This document shows positions 24,908 to 34,051 of a DNA stretch of 64,000 nucleotides, in pieces. The translations under genes were made by a program, and so were the position numbers. The notes beneath the pieces were generated by a model. It was not told the DNA's origin, made no database searches, and saw nothing but the letters and a program-made list of their open reading frames with translations. The number at the start of each line of letters is the position of its first letter. Position 1 is the stretch's first letter. Source of the DNA: Thermus arciformis (GTDB taxonomy: Bacteria > Deinococcota > Deinococci > Deinococcales > Thermaceae); NCBI RefSeq assembly GCF_900102145.1, contig NZ_FNBC01000001.1:62001-126000 (forward strand), in the 5' to 3' direction.

Positions 24908-25888
24908 ATGGAGCGCCCAAGAAGGCTTCGGTCCCCCCTGCTCCGCCCCCTGGTGGCCGAGGTGGAGCTTTCCCCCAAGCACCTCGTCCTTCCCCTCTTC
25001 GTGAAGGAAGGGGGGGAGAAGGAGGAGGTTTCCTCCATGCCCGGGGTCTTCCGCCACCCCCTCGCAGGGCTTCCCCGGGTGGCGGAGGAGGCCTTGGAGG
25101 CGGGCCTCGGCGGGGTGATCCTCTTCGGCGTCCTGCCCCAGGAGGCCAAGGATCCCCTGGGGAGGGGGGCCTACGCCGAGGACGGGGTGGTGCAGCGGGC
25201 CATAGGGCTCCTCAAGCGGGAGTTCCCCGAGCTTCTCGTCATGGCCGACACCTGCCTTTGCGAGTACACGGACCACGGCCACTGCGGGGTGGTGCGGGAG
25301 GGCCCCCTGGGCTTTTACGTGGACAACGACGCCACCTTGGACCTCCTCGCCAGGACCGCCCTCTCCCAGGCCCAGGCCGGGGCGGACGTGGTGGCCCCGA
25401 GCGCCATGATGGACGGGCAGGTTAGGGCCATCCGGGAGGCCTTGGACCGGGGAGGGTTCGCCCACGTGCCCATCCTCTCCTACGCGGTGAAGTACGCCTC
25501 CGCCTTCTACGGGCCCTTCCGGGAGGCGGCCCAAAGCGCCCCGGGCTTCGGCGACCGCTCCGGCTACCAGATGGACCCCCGGGCGGGCCTCTGGGACGCC
25601 CTTCGGGAGGCGGCCTTGGACGACCTGGAGGGGGCGGACATGCTCATGGTGAAGCCTGCCCTCCCTTACCTGGACGTGCTCCATGCCCTAAAGGGGCGCT
25701 TCCCCAAGCCCCTCTTCGCCTACCAGGTCTCCGGGGAGTACGCCATGCTCAAGGCCGCGGCCCTCAAGGGGTGGCTGGACGAAAGGCGGGCCGTGCTGGA
25801 AAGCCTCTTCGCCCTGCGCCGGGCCGGGGCCCAGGGGATCCTCACCTACTACGCCCTCGAGGCCGCCCGCTGGCTGCAGGAGGCCTAG
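24908..25888 (+). CDS. hemB: Delta-aminolevulinic acid dehydratase (porphobilinogen synthase)
   Basis: Condenses two 5-aminolevulinates to porphobilinogen in haem and corrin synthesis, relevant to the B12- and cytochrome-rich biology here. 326 residues from ATG 24908 (ATG 24890 would add six). Zinc-type cysteines Cys116, Cys118 and Cys126 in [14 protein letters not shown]; Schiff-base lysines Lys195 ([14 protein letters not shown]) and Lys249 ([13 protein letters not shown]). The last residues overlap the convergent MFS gene by 4 bases. Confidence 0.97.
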   Translation: MERPRRLRSPLLRPLVAEVELSPKHLVLPLFVKEGGEKEEVSSMPGVFRHPLAGLPRVAEEALEAGLGGVILFGVLPQEAKDPLGRGAYAEDGVVQRAIGLLKREFPELLVMADTCLCEYTDHGHCGVVREGPLGFYVDNDATLDLLARTALSQAQAGADVVAPSAMMDGQVRAIREALDRGGFAHVPILSYAVKYASAFYGPFREAAQSAPGFGDRSGYQMDPRAGLWDALREAALDDLEGADMLMVKPALPYLDVLHALKGRFPKPLFAYQVSGEYAMLKAAALKGWLDERRAVLESLFALRRAGAQGILTYYALEAARWLQEA

Positions 25889-27078
25889 GCCTCCTGGGCC
25901 TTGGGGGCGGGAATGCCCCCGGTGAGAAGGGCGTAGCCCGCGGCGAGGGCCACCATGGCCCCCGCCAGGACGAAGACCTTTGGCGCCCCCAAGGCGCCCT
26001 CCAGGGCCCCGCCCCACATGGTGCCGAGGAGGACGGCGGCGTTCATCACCGCGCTGAAGGCGGCGAAGATCCGTCCCCGCATCTCCTGGGGGGTGTTGAG
26101 CTGGAGGATGGAGCGGGCGGGCACGATGAAGGCCATGTTGAGGAAGCCGCTTGCGAAGAAGGCGGCGAGGACCCAGGCGAACACCGGGAAAAGCCCCACC
26201 GAGGCCTCAAAGACCCCGAAGAGGAGGAGGGCGAGGAGGAAAAGGCGCTCCCTGGGGATCCGCTTCAGGAGGTAGGGGAGGCCCACGCCCCCCAGGATGG
26301 CCCCCAGGGCCATGGCCGCCTCCATGAAGCCGAACCCCGCGGAGCCCACCCCGAGCCACTTGATGGCCAGCACCACCCCCAAGGCGGTCTCCACCGAGCC
26401 GAAGGCCGCGGCGGTGAAGAGGGTGCCCACGGCGCGGCGGAGGGTGGGGTGGCGGAAGAGGTGGCCCACCCCCTCCTTCACCCGCTCCAGGTACCCCGCC
26501 TTGGGGAGGCGCGTGGGCCTAAGGGAGGGAAGCCCCGTGAGGAGAAGGCCCGAGGCCAGGTAGGAGAGGGCGTCCAGGTAGAAGGCGAAGGCCGGGCCCA
26601 CCGCCGCCACCAAGACCCCCGCCGCCCCCACGAAGAGCACCTCCGAGAGGCGGTCGGCGAGGAGGATGAGGCTGTTGGCCTCGTCCACCTCCTCCTCGGG
26701 CACCAGGTCGGGGACCACGGCGTTTTGGATGGGGTCGTGGAGGTCCCGGAGGAGCTCCATGAGGAAGACGAGGAGGAGAAGCGCGGGGAGGCTTTTGGCC
26801 CCGAGGAGGGGGATGAGGGCCACGAGGGGGGCCCTGAGGAGGTCCGACCAGACCAAAAGCCGCTTCCGGTCCTGGGTGTCGGCCCAGGCGGAGAGGAGGG
26901 GAGAGAAGACCACGGTGCCGAGGAGCTGCACCCCGAGGACCAGGGAAACCCATAGGGCGTTTTTCGTCAGGAGGTAGACCAAGACCAGCAAGGCCACCCG
27001 GTGGACCTTGCTCCCCGCTTGCGAGACCAGATAGGAAAGGATGAGCCGGGCGAAGGCGCGGTGCCTTAAAACTTTCAT
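25885..27078 (-). CDS. Major facilitator superfamily exporter
   Basis: 397 residues with about 12 hydrophobic segments. The [18 protein letters not shown] loop after helix 2 fits the MFS motif A region and the EntS/MFS_3-like exporter group ([44 protein letters not shown]). Such proteins export small hydrophobic compounds or siderophores; substrate unknown. ATG 27078 has AGGGGG in a 12-base leader that starts near 27090 (TAAAAT box at 27102-27097). Confidence 0.87.
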   Translation of the reverse strand: MKVLRHRAFARLILSYLVSQAGSKVHRVALLVLVYLLTKNALWVSLVLGVQLLGTVVFSPLLSAWADTQDRKRLLVWSDLLRAPLVALIPLLGAKSLPALLLLVFLMELLRDLHDPIQNAVVPDLVPEEEVDEANSLILLADRLSEVLFVGAAGVLVAAVGPAFAFYLDALSYLASGLLLTGLPSLRPTRLPKAGYLERVKEGVGHLFRHPTLRRAVGTLFTAAAFGSVETALGVVLAIKWLGVGSAGFGFMEAAMALGAILGGVGLPYLLKRIPRERLFLLALLLFGVFEASVGLFPVFAWVLAAFFASGFLNMAFIVPARSILQLNTPQEMRGRIFAAFSAVMNAAVLLGTMWGGALEGALGAPKVFVLAGAMVALAAGYALLTGGIPAPKAQEA

Positions 27079-27096
27079 AAAGACCCCCTTGCGGGG

Positions 27097-27102
27097 ATTT
27101 TA
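27097..27102 (-). promoter_or_regulatory. -10 box of MFS exporter gene
   Basis: TAAAAT on the minus strand; transcription would begin near 27090 and the short leader AAGGGGGTCTTT carries the ribosome binding site. Confidence 0.45.
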
Positions 27103-27119
27103 CCAAAGGGCTTCTGAGG

Positions 27120-28832
27120 TCAAGGGTTTCCCACCACCAGGTACGCCACCCTCCTCCCCTCCCGGGCCAGCACCAGGGTCCCCTCGGGCAGGGGGTAGAG
27201 GAGGAGGTCCTTTAGGCGCCGCGGCACCTCCCCTGCCTGGCCCACGTAGGCGGCGTCCTCCCGGAGGCGCAGGGAGAGGACGCTGTTGCCCACCTTCAGG
27301 GCCTGGGGCTCGGGGGTGAGGGAGAGGAGGTGGACCTCGCCCCCCAGGGTCTCCCGGGTGGGGGGGCGGCGGCCCAGGTACTCCCGGAGGGCCTCCGCCA
27401 GGGCCTCGGCCTCCTTCTCCAGGCCCAGGGCCCGGCCCACCTCCTGGAGGAAAGGAAGGGGGTCTGCGGGCCCCAGGCGCCTTAGGGTGAGCTCCAGGCC
27501 CTTGCGGGCGAAGTCCAGGAGGGCCTCTTCCGGGGCCTGGCGGTACTTCTCCGCCAGGGCGGGGCCGAAGGCCTCGGGCTGGAACTCCCCCTTGAGCCTG
27601 GCGGAGAGGGCCCGGAGGAGGCGGAGGTGGGCGTAGGCCTTCTCCGGGGAGAGGAGGCGGGCGAGCACCCGGCCCTCCGAGAGGAGCTCGTAGAGCCGGG
27701 GGGCGCTGCGGGCCTCGAGGCGGAGGTGGAGGAGGTCCCCTTCCCGCACCGCCCACACCTCCAGGTCCTCCCAGGGGAGGACCAGGGTTTCCTCCAGGGG
27801 GTGGTCCTCCCCGGCCAGGCCCAGGTGCCACACCCCTTCCGCCTGGCTCAGGGTGAGGGTGAGGGGCCCAAGCTGGACCCGGCCCGCCCTCAAGGGAAGG
27901 GTGGCGAGGTGCTCCCGGACCTCCCCCGGGGCCGGGACCTCGGGCCAGGGGGTCTCCCCTTGAGGGGTGGGGAGGAGGTTGAGGAGGGCGAGGACCTTTT
28001 CCATGGCCACCCGGAAGCGGCGCCTTTCCTCTTCCAGGAGGAGTTCCCGCCGCCTCTCCTCCTGGGCCTCCTTCTTGAGGCGCTCCTCCAGGCGGGCGAC
28101 CTCCTGGGCGCTTGCGCCAAGCCGCTTGGCCTCCTCCAGGGCCCGCCTTAGGGCCAGGAGGTCCCTCTTGGGGGGAAGGCCGAAGGCCCCGTCCCACTCC
28201 AGGAGGCGGTTGAGGAAGCGGCGCAAGTAGGCGCGGGTCTCCTCCGGGGGCAAGGGCAGGTCCTTGGGCAGGTGGAGGGCGGTCTCCAGGTACTCCTGGA
28301 GGAGGGCCCCGGCCACCTTGGGGTCCTCGAGGTCCAAGAGGGTGTCGGAGAGGGAGGGGATGGGGTGGCTCGGGGTGAAGCGGGAGAGGTTGAAGTCCCG
28401 CCGGAAGCCCTCGGTCTCCCGGTAAGTCTGGTAGTTTTGCAAGAAGGCGTGGATGAGCCTGAGCTCCTCCCGCCTTCCCGAGAGGAACTCCTTGGCCTTG
28501 GCCTGGACCTCCCGGAGGGCGAGGAGGCGCCAGACCTTGAGGGCAAGGCTTCTGAGGTCCTGGGGCTTTTCCTCGGGCGCCTCCTGGGGGGTTTCCTCCA
28601 GGAGGGGGGGAAGTTCTGGGGGAGGGGCCTCGGGGGCTTTGGCCTCCCTCAGGGCCCGGAAGCGGGCGTCCGCCTGGCGGAAGCGCTTGGCGAGGGGGGC
28701 GGGGAGCCGGCTTTGTATGAGGAGGGAGCGGAGCTCCAACAGGGCCCTTTTCCCCCCCTTGGGGGTGCGGCCTTGGAGGAGGTCCTCCACCCGGTACTCG
28801 TAGAGGTCCACCAGGTCGGCCAGGCGCTCCAC
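27120..28832 (-). CDS. Hypothetical 570-residue coiled-coil protein
   Basis: Not recognised. GTG start at 28832 (TAGGAT box 6 bases ahead, leaderless). No signal peptide or membrane helix. Residues 1-70 are helical and basic; 70-95 is a Pro/Glu-rich linker; 95-270 is largely helical with Lys/Arg/Glu-rich stretches (EERLKKEAQEERRRELLLEEERR) that suggest a coiled coil; from about 300 the sequence alternates beta-like and helical segments (LPLRAGRVQLGPLTLTLSQAEGVWHLGLAGE, LLHLRLEARSAPRLYELLSEGRV, and a strand-rich C-terminus). It is divergent from the PP2C-kinase operon and shares its promoter region, hinting at a link to that signalling unit. Confidence 0.75.
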   Translation of the reverse strand: MERLADLVDLYEYRVEDLLQGRTPKGGKRALLELRSLLIQSRLPAPLAKRFRQADARFRALREAKAPEAPPPELPPLLEETPQEAPEEKPQDLRSLALKVWRLLALREVQAKAKEFLSGRREELRLIHAFLQNYQTYRETEGFRRDFNLSRFTPSHPIPSLSDTLLDLEDPKVAGALLQEYLETALHLPKDLPLPPEETRAYLRRFLNRLLEWDGAFGLPPKRDLLALRRALEEAKRLGASAQEVARLEERLKKEAQEERRRELLLEEERRRFRVAMEKVLALLNLLPTPQGETPWPEVPAPGEVREHLATLPLRAGRVQLGPLTLTLSQAEGVWHLGLAGEDHPLEETLVLPWEDLEVWAVREGDLLHLRLEARSAPRLYELLSEGRVLARLLSPEKAYAHLRLLRALSARLKGEFQPEAFGPALAEKYRQAPEEALLDFARKGLELTLRRLGPADPLPFLQEVGRALGLEKEAEALAEALREYLGRRPPTRETLGGEVHLLSLTPEPQALKVGNSVLSLRLREDAAYVGQAGEVPRRLKDLLLYPLPEGTLVLAREGRRVAYLVVGNP

Positions 28833-28838
28833 CCCTTC

Positions 28839-28850
28839 ATCCTATACAAT
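28839..28850. promoter_or_regulatory. Overlapping divergent -10 boxes (hypothetical / PP2C)
   Basis: Minus TAGGAT (28844-28839) is exactly 6 bases before GTG 28832; plus TACAAT (28845-28850) is 7 bases before ATG 28858. Both transcripts are predicted leaderless from a 25-base gap. Confidence 0.55.
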
Positions 28851-28857
28851 GGGTCCG

Positions 28858-29613
28858 ATGCGCCTGGCCCCTCGCCTCCTGGTGGCCGCCGTTTCCCACG
28901 TGGGGCGCCGCCAAAACAACGAGGACTTCCACCGCGTCCTCCGCCTGGAGGTGCCCCCGGGACAGCTCGTCCTCCTGGCCGTGGCCGACGGCATGGGGGG
29001 GATGGAGGCGGGGGAGTGGGCGAGCAAGGTGGCCATAGAGGCCCTCTCCGAGGCGGCGCGGGCCTACGCCGAACACCTCAAGGGGGGCCGTCCCGCCGTG
29101 GGGCTTCCCCGGGTGATGGAAAAGGCCTTCGCCCTGGCCCAGAGGCGGGTGGAGAAGGAGGCGGAAAAGCCGGGCCGCCGGGGGATGGGCACCACCCTCA
29201 CCGCCTTCCTCTACGCCGACTGGCTCAAGGAGGGGGTGGTGGGGCACATCGGGGACTCCCGGGCCTACCGCTTCGGCCCCGCCGGGATCTTCCGCCTCAC
29301 CGAGGACCACTCCTGGGTGGCGGAGCGCCTCAAGGAAGGGGTCCTTACCCCCACGGAGGCGGAGCGCCACCCCTACCGCCACGTCCTCACCCGGGCCTTG
29401 GGCCTGCCCGAGGCCCGCTTTGACCTCGTCCCCGTGCGCCTCGCCCCGGGGGAGGGGGTTCTCTTGGTGACGGACGGCCTCTACGGCCTGGTCCCCGAGG
29501 CGGAGTGGCGCTTGGAGAAGGACCTGCAGGGAAGCCTCGAGGCCCTCCTCTCCGAGGCCTTGCGCCGGGGCGGGGACGACAACATCACCGCCGTGGCCCT
29601 GAGGGTGGAGTGA
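28858..29613 (+). CDS. PP2C-family Ser/Thr protein phosphatase
   Basis: 251 residues, cytosolic. Metal motifs: RQNNEDF (Asp23), VADGMGG (Asp44), GMGTTLTA, GHIGDSRAYRF, LTEDHSW, VTDGLYGLV and DDNITAVAL. PP2C enzymes reverse phosphorylation by Hanks-type kinases; the next gene encodes such a kinase and starts on this stop codon (TGATG). ATG 28849 is an alternative start (three more residues). Confidence 0.93.
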   Translation: MRLAPRLLVAAVSHVGRRQNNEDFHRVLRLEVPPGQLVLLAVADGMGGMEAGEWASKVAIEALSEAARAYAEHLKGGRPAVGLPRVMEKAFALAQRRVEKEAEKPGRRGMGTTLTAFLYADWLKEGVVGHIGDSRAYRFGPAGIFRLTEDHSWVAERLKEGVLTPTEAERHPYRHVLTRALGLPEARFDLVPVRLAPGEGVLLVTDGLYGLVPEAEWRLEKDLQGSLEALLSEALRRGGDDNITAVALRVE

Positions 29614-31568
29614 TGCACCTCCTTTTGGCCTTCCTCCTCGTCCTCCTCACCGCGGCCTTGGCCGCGCGCCTTTCCCCTTGGCCCTTGGCCCTCCTCCTCG
29701 CCTTCCTCGCCGGGGCGGGGGTGGCCTTGGGGGTGAGGCCGGAGGCGGCCCTTCCTTGGCTCCTTTTGGCCCTCGGGGCCCTGGCGGCCCCCAGGGTCTA
29801 CCTGGGCCCGAGGCGCCGCTCTGCTAGGCGGCGGCCTGCGCGGGAGAAGAACCCCACCCGCGCCAAGACCACGGAGGAGGCCCAGGCCCTGGCCCAGCGC
29901 TACGAGATCCTGGAGAAGGTGGGCATCGGGGGGATGGCCACGGTCTACAAGGCCAAGGAGAAGAAGACGGGCCGCCTGGTGGCCCTCAAGGTGCCCCAGG
30001 AGCGCTTCGTGGGGGACCCCCGGTTCGTGCGCCGTTTCCACCGGGAGGCGGAGGTGCTGGCCAGGATGGACCACCCCAACATCGTCAAGGTCTACGACCA
30101 CGGCCAGGTGGATGGGGTCCACTTCATCGCCATGGAGTTTTTGGAGGGGGAGGGCCTGGACAAGCTCATTGAGGAGAGGCGCCTGAACCTCCGCCAGGCC
30201 GCCGCCATCCTGGCCCGGGTGGCGGACGCCCTGAGGCACATCCACGCCCAGGGCATCGTCCACCGGGACATCAAGCCGGGGAACATCATGGTCCTCAAGG
30301 GGGCCCTGCGGGAGGACGGGGTGGACCCCCGGGGGGTGCGCCTCATGGACTTCGGCATCGCCGCGGGGAAGGTCCTCACCCGCCTCACCATCACCGGGGC
30401 CCGCATCGGCACCCCCGTGTACATGAGCCCCGAGCAGGCCAAGGGGCAGAAGCTGGACCACCGCTCGGACATCTACTCCCTGGGCATCGTCCTCTACGAG
30501 GCCCTCACCGGCCAGCCCCCCTTCACCGGGGGGTACGAGACCGTGATCCACCAGCAGATCTTCCAGGTGCCCACCCCTCCCAAACAGCTTAGGCCCGAGA
30601 TCCCCCAGGCCCTTTCCGACCTGGTCCTGAGGATGCTGGAGAAGGACCCGGCCAAGCGGCCTGGCCTCGAGGAGGTGATCCGCGTCCTGGAGGGCCCCTG
30701 GGACGAGGAGCGGGGCCTTGCCCACCCCCATTACCTCCTCCTCGGGGTGGAGGCCAAGAAGGGCACGGTGCGCCTTTTGGACCTGGAGGGCACCCCGGTC
30801 CGCCTCCTCTCCGGCATCGGCTCGGCCCCCGGCCACTTCCCGGCCCCCCCCTTGGCCGTGGCCGCCGACCCCGAGGGGGGGATCTGGGTCTCCGTCTTTG
30901 AGCACGGGGCCAAGATGCTCCACCGCTTCTCTCCGGAAGGCGAGCTCCTCCTCTCCACGGGGCCCTACGGGATGAAGCCCGGGGAGTTCCTCTTCCCCCT
31001 GGGCCTCGCCGTGGCCCAGGAGGCCCTCTTCGTCCTGGACGGGGAGACGGCCACCATAAGCCGGCTGGACCTCGCGGGGCGGTACCAGGGGCGCTTCGGG
31101 GGGCAGGGCCTCGGGCGGGGCACCTTCCAGGACCCCAAGGCCCTGGTGGCCTCGGGGGAGTTCCTCTTCGTCTTGGACTACGGCAACCGCCAGGTGCAGC
31201 GCCTTTCCCTGGACGGGCGCTACCTTTCCCGCTACGCCTTCCGCCGCTCCAAGGAAAGCGAGGAGCTCAGGCTCTTGGGCGGGGTGGGGGTGGAGGGGGA
31301 AAGGCTTTACCTTTACGACACCGAGGCGGCCAAGGTGCGGGCGCTGGACCTCTCCGGGGCCCTCCTCGCCTCCTACCCCCTTCCCCTGCTTGAGGGGGAG
31401 GACCGGATGAGCCTGGTGGAGCTCCTGCCCTTCCAGGGGGTCCTCTACGCCGCCCGGCGGGGGAGCTCCCGGGTGCACCGGGTTGACCTCAGGACCGGAG
31501 AGCCTCTCCCTCCCTTAGAGGTCTACGCCCCGGTGCGGGCCTTGGCCCTGTGGCGGAACCCGGCATGA
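29613..31568 (+). CDS. Hanks-type Ser/Thr protein kinase with C-terminal NHL-like propeller
   Basis: 651 residues. The N-terminus has two or three hydrophobic helices (about 1-62) and a basic linker (RRRSARRRPAR). Kinase domain about 97-370: GIGGMATVY loop, Lys126 in VALKVP, Glu145, catalytic HRDIKPGN (Asp219), DFG (Asp246), GTPVYMSPEQ. From about 390 come repeated blades (GSAPGHFPAPPLAVAADPEGGIWV, GEFLFPLGLAVAQEALFVLD, GTFQDPKALVASGEFLFVLD) like an NHL propeller. Unlike PknD-type kinases there is no membrane helix between kinase and propeller, so both should face the same side. Confidence 0.92.
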   Translation: MHLLLAFLLVLLTAALAARLSPWPLALLLAFLAGAGVALGVRPEAALPWLLLALGALAAPRVYLGPRRRSARRRPAREKNPTRAKTTEEAQALAQRYEILEKVGIGGMATVYKAKEKKTGRLVALKVPQERFVGDPRFVRRFHREAEVLARMDHPNIVKVYDHGQVDGVHFIAMEFLEGEGLDKLIEERRLNLRQAAAILARVADALRHIHAQGIVHRDIKPGNIMVLKGALREDGVDPRGVRLMDFGIAAGKVLTRLTITGARIGTPVYMSPEQAKGQKLDHRSDIYSLGIVLYEALTGQPPFTGGYETVIHQQIFQVPTPPKQLRPEIPQALSDLVLRMLEKDPAKRPGLEEVIRVLEGPWDEERGLAHPHYLLLGVEAKKGTVRLLDLEGTPVRLLSGIGSAPGHFPAPPLAVAADPEGGIWVSVFEHGAKMLHRFSPEGELLLSTGPYGMKPGEFLFPLGLAVAQEALFVLDGETATISRLDLAGRYQGRFGGQGLGRGTFQDPKALVASGEFLFVLDYGNRQVQRLSLDGRYLSRYAFRRSKESEELRLLGGVGVEGERLYLYDTEAAKVRALDLSGALLASYPLPLLEGEDRMSLVELLPFQGVLYAARRGSSRVHRVDLRTGEPLPPLEVYAPVRALALWRNPA

Positions 31569-32209
31569 GGATTCTCCTGGTGGAGGACGACCCTGGGGTG
31601 CGGGAGGCCCTGGAGCTCGGGCTTTCCCTGGAGGGGCACGAGGTGCGCTCCGCGGAAGGCCCCAAGGAGGCCATGGAGCTCCTCCCCTGGGCGGAGGCGG
31701 TGGTCCTGGACCTCCTCCTCCCCGAGGGGGACGGGTTTTCCCTCCTCAGGGAGATCCGGGCCCGTTCCGAGGTCCCGGTCCTCATCCTGAGCGCCCTGGA
31801 AGGGGTGGAGTGGCGGGTGAAGGGCCTTAGAGAGGGGGCGGACGACTACCTGGTGAAGCCCTATAGCCTCCAGGAGCTCTTGGCCCGCCTCGAGGCCCTC
31901 CTCCGGCGCGCCCGAAGGCGGGACGAGGTCCTCGCCTACAAGGACCTCCGCCTCTACCCCCGGCGCATGGAGGCCTTCCGGGGGGAGAGGCGCCTCGCCC
32001 TCTCCCCCAAGGCCTTCCTCCTCCTGAAGGCCTTCCTCGAGGCCCCGGAGGAGGTTCTCTCCAAGGAGGCCCTGATGCTCAGGGTCTGGGGGGAGGCCGT
32101 GGAGCCCGCCACCTTGGAGGTCCACCTCTCCGCCCTCCGCAAGGCCCTGGGGGAGCCCAGTCCCATCCAGACGGTGCGCGGCCATGGCTACCGCCTTTTC
32201 CTCCCTTAG
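31565..32209 (+). CDS. OmpR-family response regulator
   Basis: 214 residues. Receiver domain with acidic pocket EDD (7-9), phospho-acceptor Asp49 in VVLDLLLPEGDG, and Lys in DDYLVKPYS; then a winged-helix DNA-binding domain (LSPKAFLLLKAFLEAPEEVLSKEALMLRVWG ... LRKALGEPSPIQTVRGHGYRL). ATG overlaps the kinase stop (ATGA) and the histidine kinase gene starts inside its 3' end, so the two-component pair is physically joined to the Ser/Thr kinase-phosphatase pair. Confidence 0.95.
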   Translation: MRILLVEDDPGVREALELGLSLEGHEVRSAEGPKEAMELLPWAEAVVLDLLLPEGDGFSLLREIRARSEVPVLILSALEGVEWRVKGLREGADDYLVKPYSLQELLARLEALLRRARRRDEVLAYKDLRLYPRRMEAFRGERRLALSPKAFLLLKAFLEAPEEVLSKEALMLRVWGEAVEPATLEVHLSALRKALGEPSPIQTVRGHGYRLFLP

Positions 32210-33488
32210 GGCGAGGCTATTTGCCCTCCTCCTCCTCGCCCTTTTCCTCCTCCTCGCCCCCTTGGCCTGGCTTTCCGTGCGGGAGGCCCAAGGGGCGGCG
32301 GCAGAGGACCTGAGGCGGGCCCTTTACACCCGGCTTTACCTCCTAAAGGAAGAAGGGGTGAGGGACGAGGAGGGGCTTCTTCTGGAGCTCTTCCGCCTGG
32401 TCCAGCTCTTCGGGGGTGGGGTGGGGTTCGTGGTCCGGGGGGAGGAGGCCCGTTTCACCCAGCTTGCCCCCTGGCCCCTGCCCCCGGAGCTCTTTCGGGC
32501 CCTGAAGGAGGGGCGGCCCTACCAGGGGGTGTGGGGGGGAAGCCTCTACGTGGCCCTCCCGGGGGAGGGGTTCGCCTTCGGGGTGGCGGTGCCCCTGGAG
32601 GGGGTTTCCGCCCTGGGGAGGAGGCTTTTCCTCCTCTACGCCACCTGGGGCGGGGGGCTTTTGCTCCTCGTCTTCCTCCTCGCCGCCTTGGCCCTCTCCC
32701 TCGCCTTGCGCCCCCTTCGGGACCTGGAGCGGACCCTTAAGGCGCGGGCCCCCGGGGACCTAAGCCCCCTTCCCGACCCCGGTTTGGCCGAGCTTAGGCC
32801 GGTGGTGGCGGCCTTAAACGCCCTCTTGGCCCGGGTGGGGAGGCTCCTCGCCGAGCTCGCCGAGAAGGAGGAGGCGGCCCGGCGCTTCGCCCGCCACGCC
32901 TCCCACGAGCTCCGCAACCCCCTCGCCGCCCTCAAGGGCTACCTGGAGGTGCTGCGGCGAAGGCCCGAGCCCAGGGCCCTGGAGGGGGCTTGGCGGGAGG
33001 CCCAGCGGATGGAGGCCCTCCTCGCGGGGCTCCTTCGCCTCGCCCGCCTCGAGGCCACGCCCCTTTCCCCGAGGCCCCTGGACCTCCGAGCCTTCCTGGA
33101 GGAAAAGGGCCTGGAGGTGGAGGGGGAAGGGGTGGCCCTGGCCGACCCGGAGCTTCTGGCCCTGGCGGTGGAGAACGTTCTGGAAAACGCCCGGCTTCAC
33201 GGCGGGCTTCCCGTGCGGGCGAGGCTTGCGCAGGAGGGGGAAGGGGTGTGGCTTTGGCTCACGGACTCGGGGCCCGGCTTCCCCGAGGGGCTTCTTCCCC
33301 GGGTCTTTGAGCCCTTCGTCCACGGGGGGAAGGGGACGGGTCTGGGCCTCGCCCTGGTGGCCGCCGTGGCCCGGGCCCACGGGGGAAAGGCGGTGGCGGA
33401 GAACCGCCAGGGGGCGGCGGTGGGGCTTTTCCTGCCTTTGGCTTCCCTTAAGGTTTCCCCCGGTGCGCCCTTTAGGGAAGGGGGCTAG
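32184..33488 (+). CDS. Sensor histidine kinase
   Basis: 434 residues. Transmembrane helices about 11-32 and 147-175 flank a small periplasmic sensor (33-146). HAMP-like linker, then the H-box RHASHELRNPLAALKGY (His241) and ATPase with N-box ENVLENARLH, DSGPGFP and GKGTGLGLALVAAVARAHGG. ATG at 32184 overlaps the response regulator gene by 26 bases. Cognate partner is the preceding regulator; signal unknown. Confidence 0.93.
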   Translation: MATAFSSLRARLFALLLLALFLLLAPLAWLSVREAQGAAAEDLRRALYTRLYLLKEEGVRDEEGLLLELFRLVQLFGGGVGFVVRGEEARFTQLAPWPLPPELFRALKEGRPYQGVWGGSLYVALPGEGFAFGVAVPLEGVSALGRRLFLLYATWGGGLLLLVFLLAALALSLALRPLRDLERTLKARAPGDLSPLPDPGLAELRPVVAALNALLARVGRLLAELAEKEEAARRFARHASHELRNPLAALKGYLEVLRRRPEPRALEGAWREAQRMEALLAGLLRLARLEATPLSPRPLDLRAFLEEKGLEVEGEGVALADPELLALAVENVLENARLHGGLPVRARLAQEGEGVWLWLTDSGPGFPEGLLPRVFEPFVHGGKGTGLGLALVAAVARAHGGKAVAENRQGAAVGLFLPLASLKVSPGAPFREGG

Positions 33489-33509
33489 GCTAGCGGGTGG
33501 GAGGTGAGC

Positions 33510-34040
33510 ATGAGAAAGGCGTTCTTCGGCTTCCTGATCCTCTTGGCGGGCCTCTCCTTGGCCCAGGGGACGGACTACCGGCAGGCGGCCCTGGCCGCCT
33601 CGGCCCTCGCCCGGCTCCAGGCGGTGGCCCAGGGGGCCACGGGGGAGGAGAAGCTCCTCTCCTGGGCCAAGGAGCTCAAGGCCCGGGCGGAGAAGAGCTA
33701 CGAGGCCAAGGCCTACTTCAAGGCGGCCCGGGAGGCCCAGGCCGCCCTCCTCCTCTACCGGGCCGCCCAAGGGGAGCCCAAGGCCCCCATGGGCTACCGC
33801 CACGGCCGTGGGCCTAGGGACTGGGGCTACCGGGGCAGGGACCTTCCCGCCCGTCTTGGCTCCCGCGCCCAGGCCCTGGTGGACCGGGCGGAGAAGGAGC
33901 TCGCCTACTACCGGGCCCAAGACGCCCTGGTGAAGGCCCTGGTGGCCGAGGCGAAGGGTCGCCTGGAGAAGGAGCCTGGCCGCGCCCTCCTCCTCGCCCA
34001 GGCGGCCTTGGCCCTGATCTCGGCGGAGCGGGGCTTCTGA
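33510..34040 (+). CDS. Exported helical protein of unknown function
   Basis: 176 residues from ATG 33510, which has GGGAGG at the right distance (GTG 33504 would sit on that site). Signal peptide MRKAFFGFLILLAGLSLAQG, then an all-helical, Ala/Lys/Glu-rich body with a Gly/Arg/Tyr-rich middle insert (about 95-115, YRHGRGPRDWGYRGRD). No family recognised. It follows the histidine kinase by 21 bases and may be an envelope target or sensor partner of the two-component system. Confidence 0.75.
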   Translation: MRKAFFGFLILLAGLSLAQGTDYRQAALAASALARLQAVAQGATGEEKLLSWAKELKARAEKSYEAKAYFKAAREAQAALLLYRAAQGEPKAPMGYRHGRGPRDWGYRGRDLPARLGSRAQALVDRAEKELAYYRAQDALVKALVAEAKGRLEKEPGRALLLAQAALALISAERGF

Positions 34041-34051
34041 GGCCACTTGGG

